A DNA stretch of 64,000 nt from Catellatospora sp. KI3 (GTDB lineage Bacteria > Actinomycetota > Actinomycetes > Mycobacteriales > Micromonosporaceae), in the NCBI RefSeq assembly GCF_029948125.1, contig NZ_JASAMB010000020.1, forward strand, positions 1 through 64,000, written 5' to 3'. The notes under the pieces are model-generated. The model was not told where the DNA came from. It saw only the letters and a program-made list of their open reading frames with translations, and did no database searches. Of the stretch, positions 1 to 7,448 are shown in pieces (the stretch's first letter is position 1; the number at the start of each line of letters is the position of its first letter). Position numbers and translations under genes: made by a program.

Positions 1-159
1 ATCCACTGCGCAGTCCCGAGACTGAGTCCCGCTTTCGGTCCGCACGTGGCGATCACCACAGGGGGCAGGCGCCGAAGATCACGATCTCCGGTCACGACAC
101 TGCGCGCCCGCACGCTCGGCCATCGACGCCACCGCGGTCGGTCCAGGATTTTCGCTTCG

Positions 160-804
160 TCAGTGGGTCCGGCGCAGCGTGCCGGCCTGGACCGCGGCGA
201 CCACGGCGGCGGCGACGCGGTCGGGCAGGTCGTCGGTGATCGGCTCGCCGCTGATGTACATGCGGTAGTAGAACGGCGCGGCCAGCATGCGGATGACTTC
301 GTCGCCGTCGGTGTCGGCGGGTATCTCGCCGCGCTGGGCGGCGCGCGCCACGATCGGGGCGGTGCCGTCGATGCGCCGCCGGATGGTGCGGGTCAGCACC
401 TGCCGCGCGGCCGGATCGTGGACCGCCGCGGTGACGACCGCGTCCATCCAGGGCCGGTGCACCGGATGCCGGTTGAGCAGCAGGATCACGCGGGCGATCT
501 GGGCGAGGTCGGCGGCGAGCGGCCCGGCGTCGGTCAGCTGGACGTCGAGGGTGATCTCGTCGACGAGGTCCTGCAGCAGGCCGGTCAGGCCGCCCCAGCG
601 GCGGTACACGGTGGAGGTGGCGACGCCCGCGCGGGCCGCGATCTTCTCCATGCCGGTTCCGGCGAAACCCTTCTCGGCCAGCTCGGCCATGGCAGCGTCG
701 AAGACGGCGGCCCGGGTGCGGGAGGTGCGCCCGCCGGGACGCACCGAGCCCGCTAAACGGGAACCGTCTTGCATTAAGGACTCGGGCTCTGTCACGATGC
801 CCAT
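160..804 (-). CDS. TetR-family transcriptional regulator
   Basis: A 214-residue one-component repressor. An N-terminal TetR helix-turn-helix is visible at about residues 30-72, with the recognition stretch GVATSTVYRRW, and is followed by an all-helical ligand domain typical in length for the family. It diverges from the hydrolase/oxidoreductase pair at 842-2304 across under 40 bp. A palindrome in that gap (807-828) is the likely operator, so autoregulation and control of the hydrolase pair are inferred. No clear Shine-Dalgarno precedes the ATG at 804, so the message may be leaderless. An internal ATG ten codons later is the alternative start. The ligand is unknown; an electrophilic or halogenated small molecule would fit the neighbour. 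Confidence 0.88.
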   Translation of the reverse strand: MGIVTEPESLMQDGSRLAGSVRPGGRTSRTRAAVFDAAMAELAEKGFAGTGMEKIAARAGVATSTVYRRWGGLTGLLQDLVDEITLDVQLTDAGPLAADLAQIARVILLLNRHPVHRPWMDAVVTAAVHDPAARQVLTRTIRRRIDGTAPIVARAAQRGEIPADTDGDEVIRMLAAPFYYRMYISGEPITDDLPDRVAAAVVAAVQAGTLRRTH

Positions 805-806
805 GC

Positions 807-828
807 TAACGCAAACCGCTTCTCGTTA
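807..828. promoter_or_regulatory. Putative TetR operator palindrome
   Basis: A 22-bp imperfect palindrome, TAACG-N12-CGTTA with inner symmetric AA/TT and CG positions; 16 of 22 bases are symmetric. It fills the gap between the divergent TetR gene and the hydrolase gene and runs up to the hydrolase ribosome binding site (AAGAGG, 828-833). A protein bound here would block both start regions. Assignment to the adjacent TetR protein is inference. Confidence 0.6.
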
Positions 829-841
829 AGAGGTGCTCATC

Positions 842-1714
842 GTGTCTGAGGTCCCGCGCGTGTACCACCGGTTCGCCCAGGTGGGCGACGCCCGCGTCTT
901 CTACCGGGAGACCGGGCCGCCGGACGCACCCGTGCTCCTGCTCCTGCACGGCTTCCCCTCCGCCTCGCACCAGTTCCGCCGTCTTCTCGACGCGCTCGGC
1001 GCGCACCACCGGCTGATCGCCCCCGACTACCCCGGCTTCGGGCACACCGAGGTGCCGACCGGCTTCGGCTACAGCTTCGAGAGCCTGACCGACGTGGTCG
1101 AGGGCTTCCTGGACGCGGTCGGCGTCGACCGCTTCGTCCTGTACGCCTTCGACTTCGGCGGCCCGGTCGGCCTGCGCCTGGCCGGGCGCCGCCCCGACGC
1201 GATCGCGGGCCTCATCGTGCAGAACGCCAACGCGTACGAGGAGGGCCTGTCCGACCTGGCTCGCGGCATGATCGCGAACCAGCCCGGCGTCGCGGGCGCC
1301 GAGGACCGGGTGCGGGAGATCCTCGTCCTGCCGGTCACCCGCGGCCAGTACGAGGGCGGCACCGCCGACCCCTCCCTCGTCGCGCCCGACGGCTGGACCC
1401 TCGACCAGCACCTTCTCGACCAGCCCGGCCGCAAGGAGGCGCAGGTCGCACTGGCGCTGGACTACCACCGCAACGTCGCGCTCTACCCGGCCTGGCAGCG
1501 GTGGCTGGCCGAGCACCAGCCGCCGACGCTGATCCTGTGGGGCCGCAACGACGCGTTCTTCCCCGAGCCCGGGGCGCACGCGTACCTGCGGGACCTGCCC
1601 GACGCCGAGATCCACGTCTTCGACACCGGGCACTTCGCGCTGGAGGAGTGCCTGCCCGAGATCGCACCCCTGATCGCCGACTTCGTCGGCCGTACCTGGA
1701 AGGAAGCAGCATGA
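842..1714 (+). CDS. Alpha/beta hydrolase with Asp nucleophile (epoxide hydrolase/dehalogenase-like)
   Basis: A 290-residue alpha/beta-hydrolase fold enzyme. The oxyanion-hole motif HGF lies at residue 36. The nucleophile elbow reads AFDFGG, which places Asp104 where esterases have Ser; this is the pattern of soluble epoxide hydrolases and haloalkane dehalogenases. Probable acid Asp237 (GRNDAFF) and catalytic His264 (TGHFALEE) complete the triad. The GTG at 842 is preferred over GTG 833 because AAGAGG lies 8 nt upstream of it and overlaps the earlier codon. The next gene overlaps by 4 nt (ATGA), so the two are co-transcribed. Substrate unknown; no signal peptide, so cytoplasmic. Confidence 0.85.
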   Translation: MSEVPRVYHRFAQVGDARVFYRETGPPDAPVLLLLHGFPSASHQFRRLLDALGAHHRLIAPDYPGFGHTEVPTGFGYSFESLTDVVEGFLDAVGVDRFVLYAFDFGGPVGLRLAGRRPDAIAGLIVQNANAYEEGLSDLARGMIANQPGVAGAEDRVREILVLPVTRGQYEGGTADPSLVAPDGWTLDQHLLDQPGRKEAQVALALDYHRNVALYPAWQRWLAEHQPPTLILWGRNDAFFPEPGAHAYLRDLPDAEIHVFDTGHFALEECLPEIAPLIADFVGRTWKEAA

Positions 1715-2304
1715 GGATCGCCGTCGTCGGCGCCGCGGGCAACCTGGGCAGCGCCGTGGCCGGGGAGGCCGCCGCGCGGGGGCACGAGGTGACCGCGCTG
1801 GGCCGCGCCGAGGTCGAGGCCACCGACGCCGCGTCGCTCAAGGAGGCGCTTACCGGGCACGACGCCGTCGTCGTCGCGGTCAAGGGGCCGGAGCGGACGG
1901 TGCCGCGTACCGCGGCGGCGCTGCTGGAGGCGCTGCCGGCGGCCGGGGTGGCCCGGCTGGTGTTCCTCGGCGGCGGCGGCAGCCTGCTCGCGCCGTCGGG
2001 GCAGCGGTTCGTGGACTCGCCCGCGTTCCCGCCCCAGTACCTGGAGACGGCGCTCGACCAGGCGGCCGCGCTGGAGATCCTGCGCGCCGCGCGCACCGAC
2101 CTGCACTGGTCGTACGTCAGTCCGCCGCCGGTGCACCTGGTGCCGGGTGGGAAGACGGGCACCTACCGGGCTCAGGCGCGGGACACGCCGCTGACCGACG
2201 CGGCGGGGGAGTCCCGCGTCTCGACGGGCGACTACGCCGCGGCGGTGCTCGACGCGATCGAGCAGGGCTCGTTCCGGCAGCAGCGCTTCACCGTCGCGTA
2301 CTGA
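1711..2304 (+). CDS. NAD(P)-binding NmrA/SDR-like oxidoreductase
   Basis: A 197-residue protein with a Rossmann nucleotide-binding motif at the extreme N-terminus (VVGAAGNLGSAV). It then has the short atypical-SDR core of NAD(P)H-binding, NmrA-like proteins; no YxxxK catalytic pair stands out. The start codon overlaps the stop of the Asp-nucleophile hydrolase, so it is translationally coupled to it. A strong hairpin follows at 2310-2338 and ends the operon. Its role may be reduction or sensing of a product of the hydrolase, but this is inference from position only. Confidence 0.8.
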   Translation: MRIAVVGAAGNLGSAVAGEAAARGHEVTALGRAEVEATDAASLKEALTGHDAVVVAVKGPERTVPRTAAALLEALPAAGVARLVFLGGGGSLLAPSGQRFVDSPAFPPQYLETALDQAAALEILRAARTDLHWSYVSPPPVHLVPGGKTGTYRAQARDTPLTDAAGESRVSTGDYAAAVLDAIEQGSFRQQRFTVAY

Positions 2305-2309
2305 GGCGA

Positions 2310-2338
2310 CCCTCGCGGGTCGGGGCCGCCCGCGAGGG
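2310..2338 (+). terminator. Intrinsic terminator-like hairpin
   Basis: A perfect 10-bp GC-rich stem, CCCTCGCGGG with CCCGCGAGGG and a 9-nt loop, 6 nt after the stop of the oxidoreductase gene. There is no U-tract, which is usual for actinomycete terminators. Confidence 0.75.
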
Positions 2339-2424
2339 GTGTAGACCGCGCGGGGTAGGGGCGGAGCGGCCTACCGCCGTCGGGGGACCGGTCAAGAAGC
2401 AGGGGAGTGACTGTCCGAATCAGA

Positions 2425-2513
2425 ATTCAAGCATTTGAATACTGCGAGCGATGGAAGACCTGGCGGATGTTCCGCAATACCTTCAACTCGGCAGATAGCC
2501 GACTTGAAGGGAG
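2425..2513 (+). promoter_or_regulatory. Structured leader of a small secreted protein gene
   Basis: Three inverted repeats precede the gene at 2523: ATTCAA/TTGAAT (2425-2440), GCGGA-TGT-TCCGC (2463-2475), and a 12-bp stem with one mismatch and loop AGATA (2481-2509). The last stem ends inside the ribosome binding site GAAGGGAG (2506-2513). The region is clearly more AT-rich than its surroundings. The first palindrome may be an operator; the last could control translation. These roles are inference. Confidence 0.55.
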
Positions 2514-2522
2514 AACCTCACA

Positions 2523-2957
2523 ATGCTCCACAAAGGTAGTCTCATCCGGCGGGCGCTGCTCGGACTGACCGCCGCCGCGGCGGCGACCGTACTGGTGGCC
2601 AGCCCGGCCGCGGCGGCGATCGACGACAGCTTCTCGGCCGGCACCTCCGACGGCTGTGCCGTCATCAACTTCGTGGACTCCGGCTACTACCCGCCGACGG
2701 GGTCGAACAACGACGACTTCTTCGTCATCCACGACTACTGCAGCGACGGCAAGGGCGTGACCGGGTTCGCCGCGCTCAACAACGGCACCCCGCGCAGCAC
2801 GCACAACGGCAACGGACTGAACGGCGCGCCGGTCTACTGGGACCCGTTCGGCAACATCGTCGGCGGCGACCTGATCGCGATCTACGCCTGCGCCACCCGG
2901 AACAAGGTCTGCGTCGACCTCAGCGAACTGGCCCAGCGCTACAGCCGGGACGGCTGA
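2523..2957 (+). CDS. Small secreted four-cysteine protein of unknown function
   Basis: A 144-residue protein with a clear Sec signal peptide: basic n-region LIRR, Ala-rich hydrophobic core, and an AAAA cleavage region near residue 32. The mature part is about 112 residues with Cys45, Cys73, Cys123 and Cys130, consistent with two disulfides outside the cell. It is rich in Asn, Gly and Asp. I do not recognise a family. GAAGGGAG is a good ribosome binding site 9 nt before the ATG. The gene stands alone between two strong hairpins (2310-2338 and 2975-3009), so it is a monocistronic unit behind an unusually structured leader. A second four-Cys secreted protein of similar size lies at 19850-20230. 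Confidence 0.8.
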   Translation: MLHKGSLIRRALLGLTAAAAATVLVASPAAAAIDDSFSAGTSDGCAVINFVDSGYYPPTGSNNDDFFVIHDYCSDGKGVTGFAALNNGTPRSTHNGNGLNGAPVYWDPFGNIVGGDLIAIYACATRNKVCVDLSELAQRYSRDG

Positions 2958-2974
2958 CCGGCCCCGGGGCCGGG

Positions 2975-3009
2975 GGCGCCCCGCCGCGACACGACCGCGG
3001 CGGGGCGCC
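2975..3009 (+). terminator. Strong terminator hairpin
   Basis: A perfect 14-bp stem (GGCGCCCCGCCGCG and its complement) with a 7-nt loop, 17 nt after the stop of the secreted protein gene. Confidence 0.8.
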
Positions 3010-3051
3010 TTACCGGCCGTACCGGCGCACTTCACCACTTAACGTGCCGGT

Positions 3052-3687
3052 ATGCGACGGATTCCCGCACTGGTCCTGCTGGCGGCCCTGCTCCTGGCGG
3101 GCTGCGGCGACTCCCACGGCGAGCTCGCGGTCACCCCGTCGGCCGCCGCGCCGACCCCGCCCGCGAACCCGGCGGGTTCACCGGTCGCGCGCCGATGGCC
3201 GACCGCGCCGGACTGCGTCGCCTACGACCCCGCCCGGCTCCGGCTGCGCTACGAGGACGGCGCGTTCCTGGTGGCGGACGGGTCGACGCAGGTGCTGCGG
3301 CTGCACGGCGGTCCCGGCGAGCCGACCGGGCGCCAAGGGCTCGCGCTGGCCCAGCGGTACCGCGAGCGCTGCTACGTCGGCCGGGGCAACGCCCGCGAGG
3401 ACCGGGACACGTTCGTGTTCGACTACTGGCGTGAACCGTCCGGTCAGTCCCCGGACATCGCGGGCGAGCAGGACAACTGCTCGGAGTACGAGCCGGGCCA
3501 CCTGGTCGCCGAGGACATGGGCCACGGGGACGGCTGGCGGGTCAAGGACCATGACCACATCCTGCAGGTCTTCGACACCGAGGCCGACGCCCGGGCGGGC
3601 AGCCTGGTGCTGGCGAACTTCCGCCGGATCTGCGTCCTGGGCGGCTACGACGGCCAGGCCCAGGAGGTCATCACCTACTTTCCGTGA
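3052..3687 (+). CDS. Putative lipoprotein
   Basis: A 211-residue protein beginning MRRIPALVLLAALLLAGC. The basic n-region, leucine-rich core and LAGC lipobox mark Cys18 as the lipidated residue, so it should be anchored on the outer face of the membrane. A Pro/Ala/Ser linker (about residues 28-48) leads to a globular domain with several Cys and Asp/Glu-rich stretches. No family is recognised. It follows the 2975-3009 terminator and has its own transcription unit. A 10-bp perfect palindrome TGTTGCAACA (3704-3713) lies just after the gene. Confidence 0.8.
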   Translation: MRRIPALVLLAALLLAGCGDSHGELAVTPSAAAPTPPANPAGSPVARRWPTAPDCVAYDPARLRLRYEDGAFLVADGSTQVLRLHGGPGEPTGRQGLALAQRYRERCYVGRGNAREDRDTFVFDYWREPSGQSPDIAGEQDNCSEYEPGHLVAEDMGHGDGWRVKDHDHILQVFDTEADARAGSLVLANFRRICVLGGYDGQAQEVITYFP

Positions 3688-3764
3688 TCTAACAATTACA
3701 ACGTGTTGCAACAGCGCCGGTGTGGCTGAGCGCCCGCGGCGCCGCCGTACGCGATCATTCAGGC

Positions 3765-4532
3765 ATGGATGCCGAGGTGCGGCTGCGTACGCGCGGGTCG
3801 GTCGGGTATGAAGCAGACCCCGCCCCCGACTGCGAGCTCGACTACTACCTGGTCTACGCCGAACCTGACGACGTGTGGCGCGGGGTGGCGCCGTGCGGGG
3901 TCGCGGTCGAGGAGTTCGTCCTGCACGAGGACTTCGCCGCCGCCGGGGTCGACAGCGCGGTGTGGTCGGCGGGGGAGGGCTGGTGGAGCTCGGCGGGCTT
4001 CAGCCGCTCGCTGCGCGCCGACGCCCGGGTGCGCTCGGTGGTGCGCCCGGCGTCGCGGAGCGCCGCCGCGGAGGCGTACCGGCGGCTGACCGACACCGAC
4101 CTGCCGCTCGCGCCGCAGCTGCGCGAGCTGTTCGCGGACCGCGACCTGCGGCCCGGCTCGGCCCCGCTGCGGCTGGGCCCGGCGCAGGTGCCGACCGGCT
4201 TCTTCGACCGCCGCGTCTACCGGATCCTGTTCGCGGGCGACCTCGGCGAGCACGGCATGGCCGACCTGTGGTGCCGGGAGTGGCTGCAGCCGGTCGACGA
4301 CCCGGCCGAGCCGCGGGTGCTGGGGCGCGGCAGCCTGGCGGTGCAGACGCACGAGTTCAGCTGGGAGCTGCGCCGGATCGGATTCGGTATGGCCTGGAGC
4401 ATCGACCTGACCGCGCTGCTCGGCTCGGACTCGGAGTCCGAACCGGCTGCGCTGGGCACGCTGCTGCACCGCCTGCGGCGGCTGCTGCGCGACCAGGGCC
4501 TGATCCCGGTCACCGTGGAGCGCTTCTCCTGA
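3765..4532 (+). CDS. Hypothetical protein
   Basis: A 255-residue soluble protein without signal peptide or membrane segment. It is rich in Trp, Asp and Arg. I do not recognise the family. The ATG at 3765 is chosen over an upstream GTG (3720) because the upstream codons overlap the palindromic spacer and add a low-complexity stretch. It converges on the membrane protein gene at 4627, with a dispersed 66-bp palindrome in between (4544-4613). Confidence 0.65.
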   Translation: MDAEVRLRTRGSVGYEADPAPDCELDYYLVYAEPDDVWRGVAPCGVAVEEFVLHEDFAAAGVDSAVWSAGEGWWSSAGFSRSLRADARVRSVVRPASRSAAAEAYRRLTDTDLPLAPQLRELFADRDLRPGSAPLRLGPAQVPTGFFDRRVYRILFAGDLGEHGMADLWCREWLQPVDDPAEPRVLGRGSLAVQTHEFSWELRRIGFGMAWSIDLTALLGSDSESEPAALGTLLHRLRRLLRDQGLIPVTVERFS

Positions 4533-4543
4533 CCGGTGACCCG

Positions 4544-4613
4544 GCATGATCCGAGATCGCGGACGCTGGATGCCGCCATGGCGCCACCTGGCGTCCCCGA
4601 TCCCGGATCATGC
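4544..4613. repeat. Dispersed palindromic repeat, family A copy 1
   Basis: Inverted repeat with 23-bp arms (4544-4566 and 4591-4613; two mismatches) between two convergent genes, 11 and 13 bp from their stops. The 66-bp core 4546-4611 matches 33709-33774 in both length and sequence (53 of 66 positions by my alignment), including the loop. It is therefore a repeated element and not just a terminator. It probably serves as a bidirectional terminator. Confidence 0.8.
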
Positions 4614-4626
4614 CCGCGACCGGGGT

Positions 4627-5073
4627 CTAACCGCCCAGCTCGTGCTTGCGCCGCAGCAGCTCGGACCGCACCGCGCGGGCACGCACCAGGTTGACCGCCG
4701 CCAGCAGGAGCAGCGCCAGTGCCACCGCCGGCAGGGCCCAGCCGCGCTGCCGCGCGACGGCGACCGCCGCCGTGAACACGGCCAGCAGCGTGGTCGCGCC
4801 CACGGCGAGCCAGCCCGCGACGACGCGGTCACGGGCGAACAGGGGAGTACGGCGGGTCAGCGCCCAGATCCCGTACCCTGCCCAGGCCAGCCCGATCGCC
4901 ACCAGCCCGGCGAACGCCACCTGGGTACGGGCGGGCAGCTGCGGCTCGGTGATCCAGAGCACCCCGATCGCGGCCGCGCCCGTGCCGCCCCCGATCGCGG
5001 CGACCGCCGCGGCCACACGCCGCCACGGCGACAGGGGACGCGACAGGCGCGCCAGCATCTCGTCGGCGTTCAT
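4627..5073 (-). CDS. Four-TM membrane protein, probable partner of the ECF sigma factor
   Basis: A 148-residue protein with a short cytoplasmic N-terminus (MNADEMLARLSRP) and four hydrophobic segments at about residues 20-42, 48-70, 82-104 and 111-130. Its ATG overlaps the TGA of the sigma factor gene upstream (ATGA), so the two are translationally coupled. That arrangement is typical of an ECF sigma factor and its membrane anti-sigma partner. However, no HxxxCxxC zinc anti-sigma motif is present, so the anti-sigma role rests on position alone. Confidence 0.75.
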   Translation of the reverse strand: MNADEMLARLSRPLSPWRRVAAAVAAIGGGTGAAAIGVLWITEPQLPARTQVAFAGLVAIGLAWAGYGIWALTRRTPLFARDRVVAGWLAVGATTLLAVFTAAVAVARQRGWALPAVALALLLLAAVNLVRARAVRSELLRRKHELGG

Positions 5074-5594
5074 CGACCTTCTCCTTCCGCTTCGATCGCC
5101 GCGCGGACCATCCGCCGGGCCCGAGACAGGCGTGACTTCACCGTGCCCACCGGTACGCCGCAGATCTCGGCGCACGCCTCCAGGGGCAGGTCCTCCAGGT
5201 GGAACAGGATCAGCACCTCGCGCTCGCGCGCGGGCAGCCCCCCGAGCCGGCGCGCCACCTCGTCCCGGTCGGCGACCAGGTCGCCGTGGTCGGGCACAGC
5301 CCGCTCGGCCGCCTCGCCGGGGACCTCCGGCCGGGCGTACTCCTCCCGCAGCCGGTTCACGACCACCCGGCGGGCGATCGTGTACAGCCACGGCGTGAAC
5401 CGCTCCGGCTGGCGCAGCCTCGGCAGCCCGCGCAGCACGGCCAGCCACACCTCCTGGGCCACGTCCTCGGCGTGCGCCGGGCCGAGCATCCGGCGTACGT
5501 AGACCAGCACGGGTTCGTGCCACTGGCGCACCAGCCGGGCCAGCGCGTCACGTTCCCCGAGCCGGCAGCGGATCACCAGCAGTTCGTCTGTCAT
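5070..5594 (-). CDS. ECF-type RNA polymerase sigma factor
   Basis: A 174-residue group 4 sigma factor. Region 2 is visible at about residues 15-80 (the DVAQEVWLAVLRG stretch and WLYTIARRVVVNRLR). Region 4 is at about 115-165, with the helix-turn-helix GVPVGTVKSRLSRARR. There is no C-terminal extension. The ATG at 5594 is chosen because AGGAGGT lies 4 nt upstream; an in-frame start 12 codons earlier lacks such a site. The downstream membrane protein overlaps by 4 nt. GAACC-like and CGT-like boxes lie upstream on the same strand, which would allow autoregulation, but they are too weak to call. Confidence 0.92.
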   Translation of the reverse strand: MTDELLVIRCRLGERDALARLVRQWHEPVLVYVRRMLGPAHAEDVAQEVWLAVLRGLPRLRQPERFTPWLYTIARRVVVNRLREEYARPEVPGEAAERAVPDHGDLVADRDEVARRLGGLPAREREVLILFHLEDLPLEACAEICGVPVGTVKSRLSRARRMVRAAIEAEGEGR

Positions 5595-5729
5595 CGCCAC
5601 CTCCTCGGCAGATTCAGTCGCGTCGGTCACAGCAAAGGTTCACGGACCGGTTTGTCGAGGTTCTCTTGAGGGAAGTCGGGTCTGGTTGAAGGCACGCCGC
5701 CCGTGACTGACCGGAGTTGCACTCGCCTC

Positions 5730-6815
5730 ATGTCGATCATCGAACGTACGGCACCGGCCGCCGCCCAGGCCCCGGTGGCGACGCCCCGTGCCCGCAGCCC
5801 GTACGTGGACACCCTGCGCGCCGCCGCGATCGTCCGGGTCTTCCTCAACCACGCCATCCCGATCGGGGCGCTGACCGCGCTGTTCCCGTCGATGTGGCTC
5901 ATGTTCGGCCTGGCCGGCTTCCTCACCGCGGCCTCGCTGGCGCGCGGCGGCGGCAGCCGCACGGTCCGCTCGCGGCTGCGCCGACTGCTGCCGCCCCTGT
6001 GGGCGCTGGGCGCGGTGGCCCTGCCGCTGATGCTGCTGCACGGCTGGTCACATGATCCGCAGTACCCGCTGCGCTGGTTCGATCCGCTGCTGTGGGTGCT
6101 GCCGCTGGCCAACCCGCCCGCCTCGACCTGGGGTGGGATCTTCGTCGTCACGCTGTGGTACCTGCGTGCCTACCTGTGGTTCGTGCTGATGTCGCCCGTG
6201 CTGTGGTGGCTGATGCGCCGCTGGCCGGTGCCGACGCTGCTCGCCCCGCTGGTGCTGGCGGTGGTCTGCTCGACCGTGGTCACCGTGCCGTCCGATCCGG
6301 TCGGCGACGTGATCTGGACCACCGCCTCGTACGGCACCGCCTGGCTGCTCGGGTACGCCCGCCACCTGCGCCTGCTCGACCGGCTGCCCCTGGTGGCGGT
6401 GTTCGCGGTCGGGGCCGCGCTGGGCGTGCTGGCGCTGCGCTCCAACGGCTCGCCGCTGTCGCAGGTGCTGTGGGGCACGGCGGTGGTCCTGGTGGCGCTG
6501 CGCGTGCGCCCGTCCATGACCTGGTACGAGCGCCTGCCGGAGCTGCCGCGCCGGGCTGTCGCGATGCTCAACGCCCGTGCGGTCACCCTGTACGTCTGGC
6601 AGCTTCCGATGATCTTCGTGGGCCACTGGCTGGTCAACCGGACCGGGATCGCGGCACTCGCCGACTCGGCCTGGGTCACGCTGCTGGTGACGGTACCGCT
6701 GACGGCGCTGGCCGTGCTCTGCTTCGGGTGGGTCGAGGACGTCGCCGCCAAGCGCTCGCCCCGCCTGCTCCCGGAGATCACGCTCACCCGTGCCCGGCCG
6801 CAACCCGCCGCCTAG
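5730..6815 (+). CDS. Acyltransferase 3 family membrane protein
   Basis: A 361-residue integral membrane acyltransferase of the acyltransferase-3 type, which transfers acyl groups to sugars, lipids or secondary metabolites. The diagnostic first segment contains VDTLRAAAIVRVFLNHA, with the conserved Arg and the catalytic-type His. About ten hydrophobic helices follow. The start is uncertain: ATG 5730 gives a compact N-terminus, while GTG 5703 has GAAGG about 10 nt upstream. It diverges from the ECF sigma factor, so regulation by that sigma factor is possible but not shown. Confidence 0.85.
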   Translation: MSIIERTAPAAAQAPVATPRARSPYVDTLRAAAIVRVFLNHAIPIGALTALFPSMWLMFGLAGFLTAASLARGGGSRTVRSRLRRLLPPLWALGAVALPLMLLHGWSHDPQYPLRWFDPLLWVLPLANPPASTWGGIFVVTLWYLRAYLWFVLMSPVLWWLMRRWPVPTLLAPLVLAVVCSTVVTVPSDPVGDVIWTTASYGTAWLLGYARHLRLLDRLPLVAVFAVGAALGVLALRSNGSPLSQVLWGTAVVLVALRVRPSMTWYERLPELPRRAVAMLNARAVTLYVWQLPMIFVGHWLVNRTGIAALADSAWVTLLVTVPLTALAVLCFGWVEDVAAKRSPRLLPEITLTRARPQPAA

Positions 6816-6907
6816 CGCCGCTCCGGCTCCCCGCACCCGAACTCGCTCGCCGATCCGATCTCAGCATCTGGGTCGAACCGCCGGCCGGTCGGGCGGCCCT
6901 GCCTTCC

Positions 6908-6973
6908 AATGACACTGGCCTATCTCGTGGAATTCATCGAGATCATCTTCCCCGTGATGGGCCAGTGTCTATG
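6908..6973. repeat. Dispersed palindromic repeat, family B copy 1
   Basis: Outer arms GACACTGGCC (6911-6920) and GGCCAGTGTC (6960-6969), extendable to 16 bp with two mismatches. An inner hairpin ATCTCG/CGAGAT lies between them. The right end, GGCCAGTGTCTATG, matches the right end of the element at 38783-38848 (GGCCAGCGTCTATG), and the left arms also match. Both copies lie between convergent genes. It sits in the gene-free stretch 6816-7448. Confidence 0.7.
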
Positions 6974-7105
6974 TCGGATCGTGGGCGGGGTGCCTGTGGG
7001 TGTCGCCGGTGGCGCCCCTGCGATGTTGCGCCCGGAACTTGTGATCGTGGGCGCAGCTTCCGTGCGTGATCACCATCCGTGGTCAGAACCCGGCCTCTGA
7101 GGCAA

Positions 7106-7308
7106 GGTTGCGACCACGAATTGGCGATCACTGGGCTGGAGTGCCGAGGTTGTGACCGCGGGTGGCGATCACCGGGCTGGTGGGTCGAGGTTGTGACCGC
7201 GGGTGGTGATCGCGGGGTGGTGGCCGTTGTTGTGACCGTGAGCGGCGATAGCTGGGCCCGATGGGCCGGGTCACGACCGCCAGTGGCGATCACGCCAGTG
7301 AGCCCGGC
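7106..7308. repeat. Degenerate tandem repeat, five units of about 41 bp
   Basis: Successive units begin at 7106, 7148, 7189, 7228 and 7269, each starting GGTTGTGACCG or a variant. Most units then contain GGCGATCAC or GGTGATCGC. Unit lengths are 39-42 bp. No protein-coding logic explains it. It lies in the 630-bp convergent gap 6816-7448, which holds no gene that I can support. Confidence 0.65.
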
Positions 7309-7380
7309 TTCGGTGCCTCCCCTGGCCGGCCGGGCGTCAGGCGCCGGATCCCCGCAAGTGATCACGGTGGTGGGGTGGTG

Positions 7381-7420
7381 ACACACCGTCGAACACGTCC
7401 ATAAGTTCATGATCGACCGG
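7381..7420. repeat. Half copy of palindromic repeat family D
   Basis: Forty bases that match 50953-50992 at 32 of 40 positions, ending GTTCATGATCGACC. At 50927-50991 the sequence is the right part of a full inverted repeat. Here the partner left arm is missing, so this is a truncated copy. It lies 29 bp from the stop of the permease gene. Confidence 0.65.
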
Positions 7421-7448
7421 CTGGGTTGGGGGCAGTGGGGGGGTGGGG

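Noticed and set aside
1-159. Gene fragment at the left edge
   Set aside because: No frame with coding character or ribosome binding site; the short GGCGATCACC pieces resemble the 7106-7308 repeat but are too short to call.
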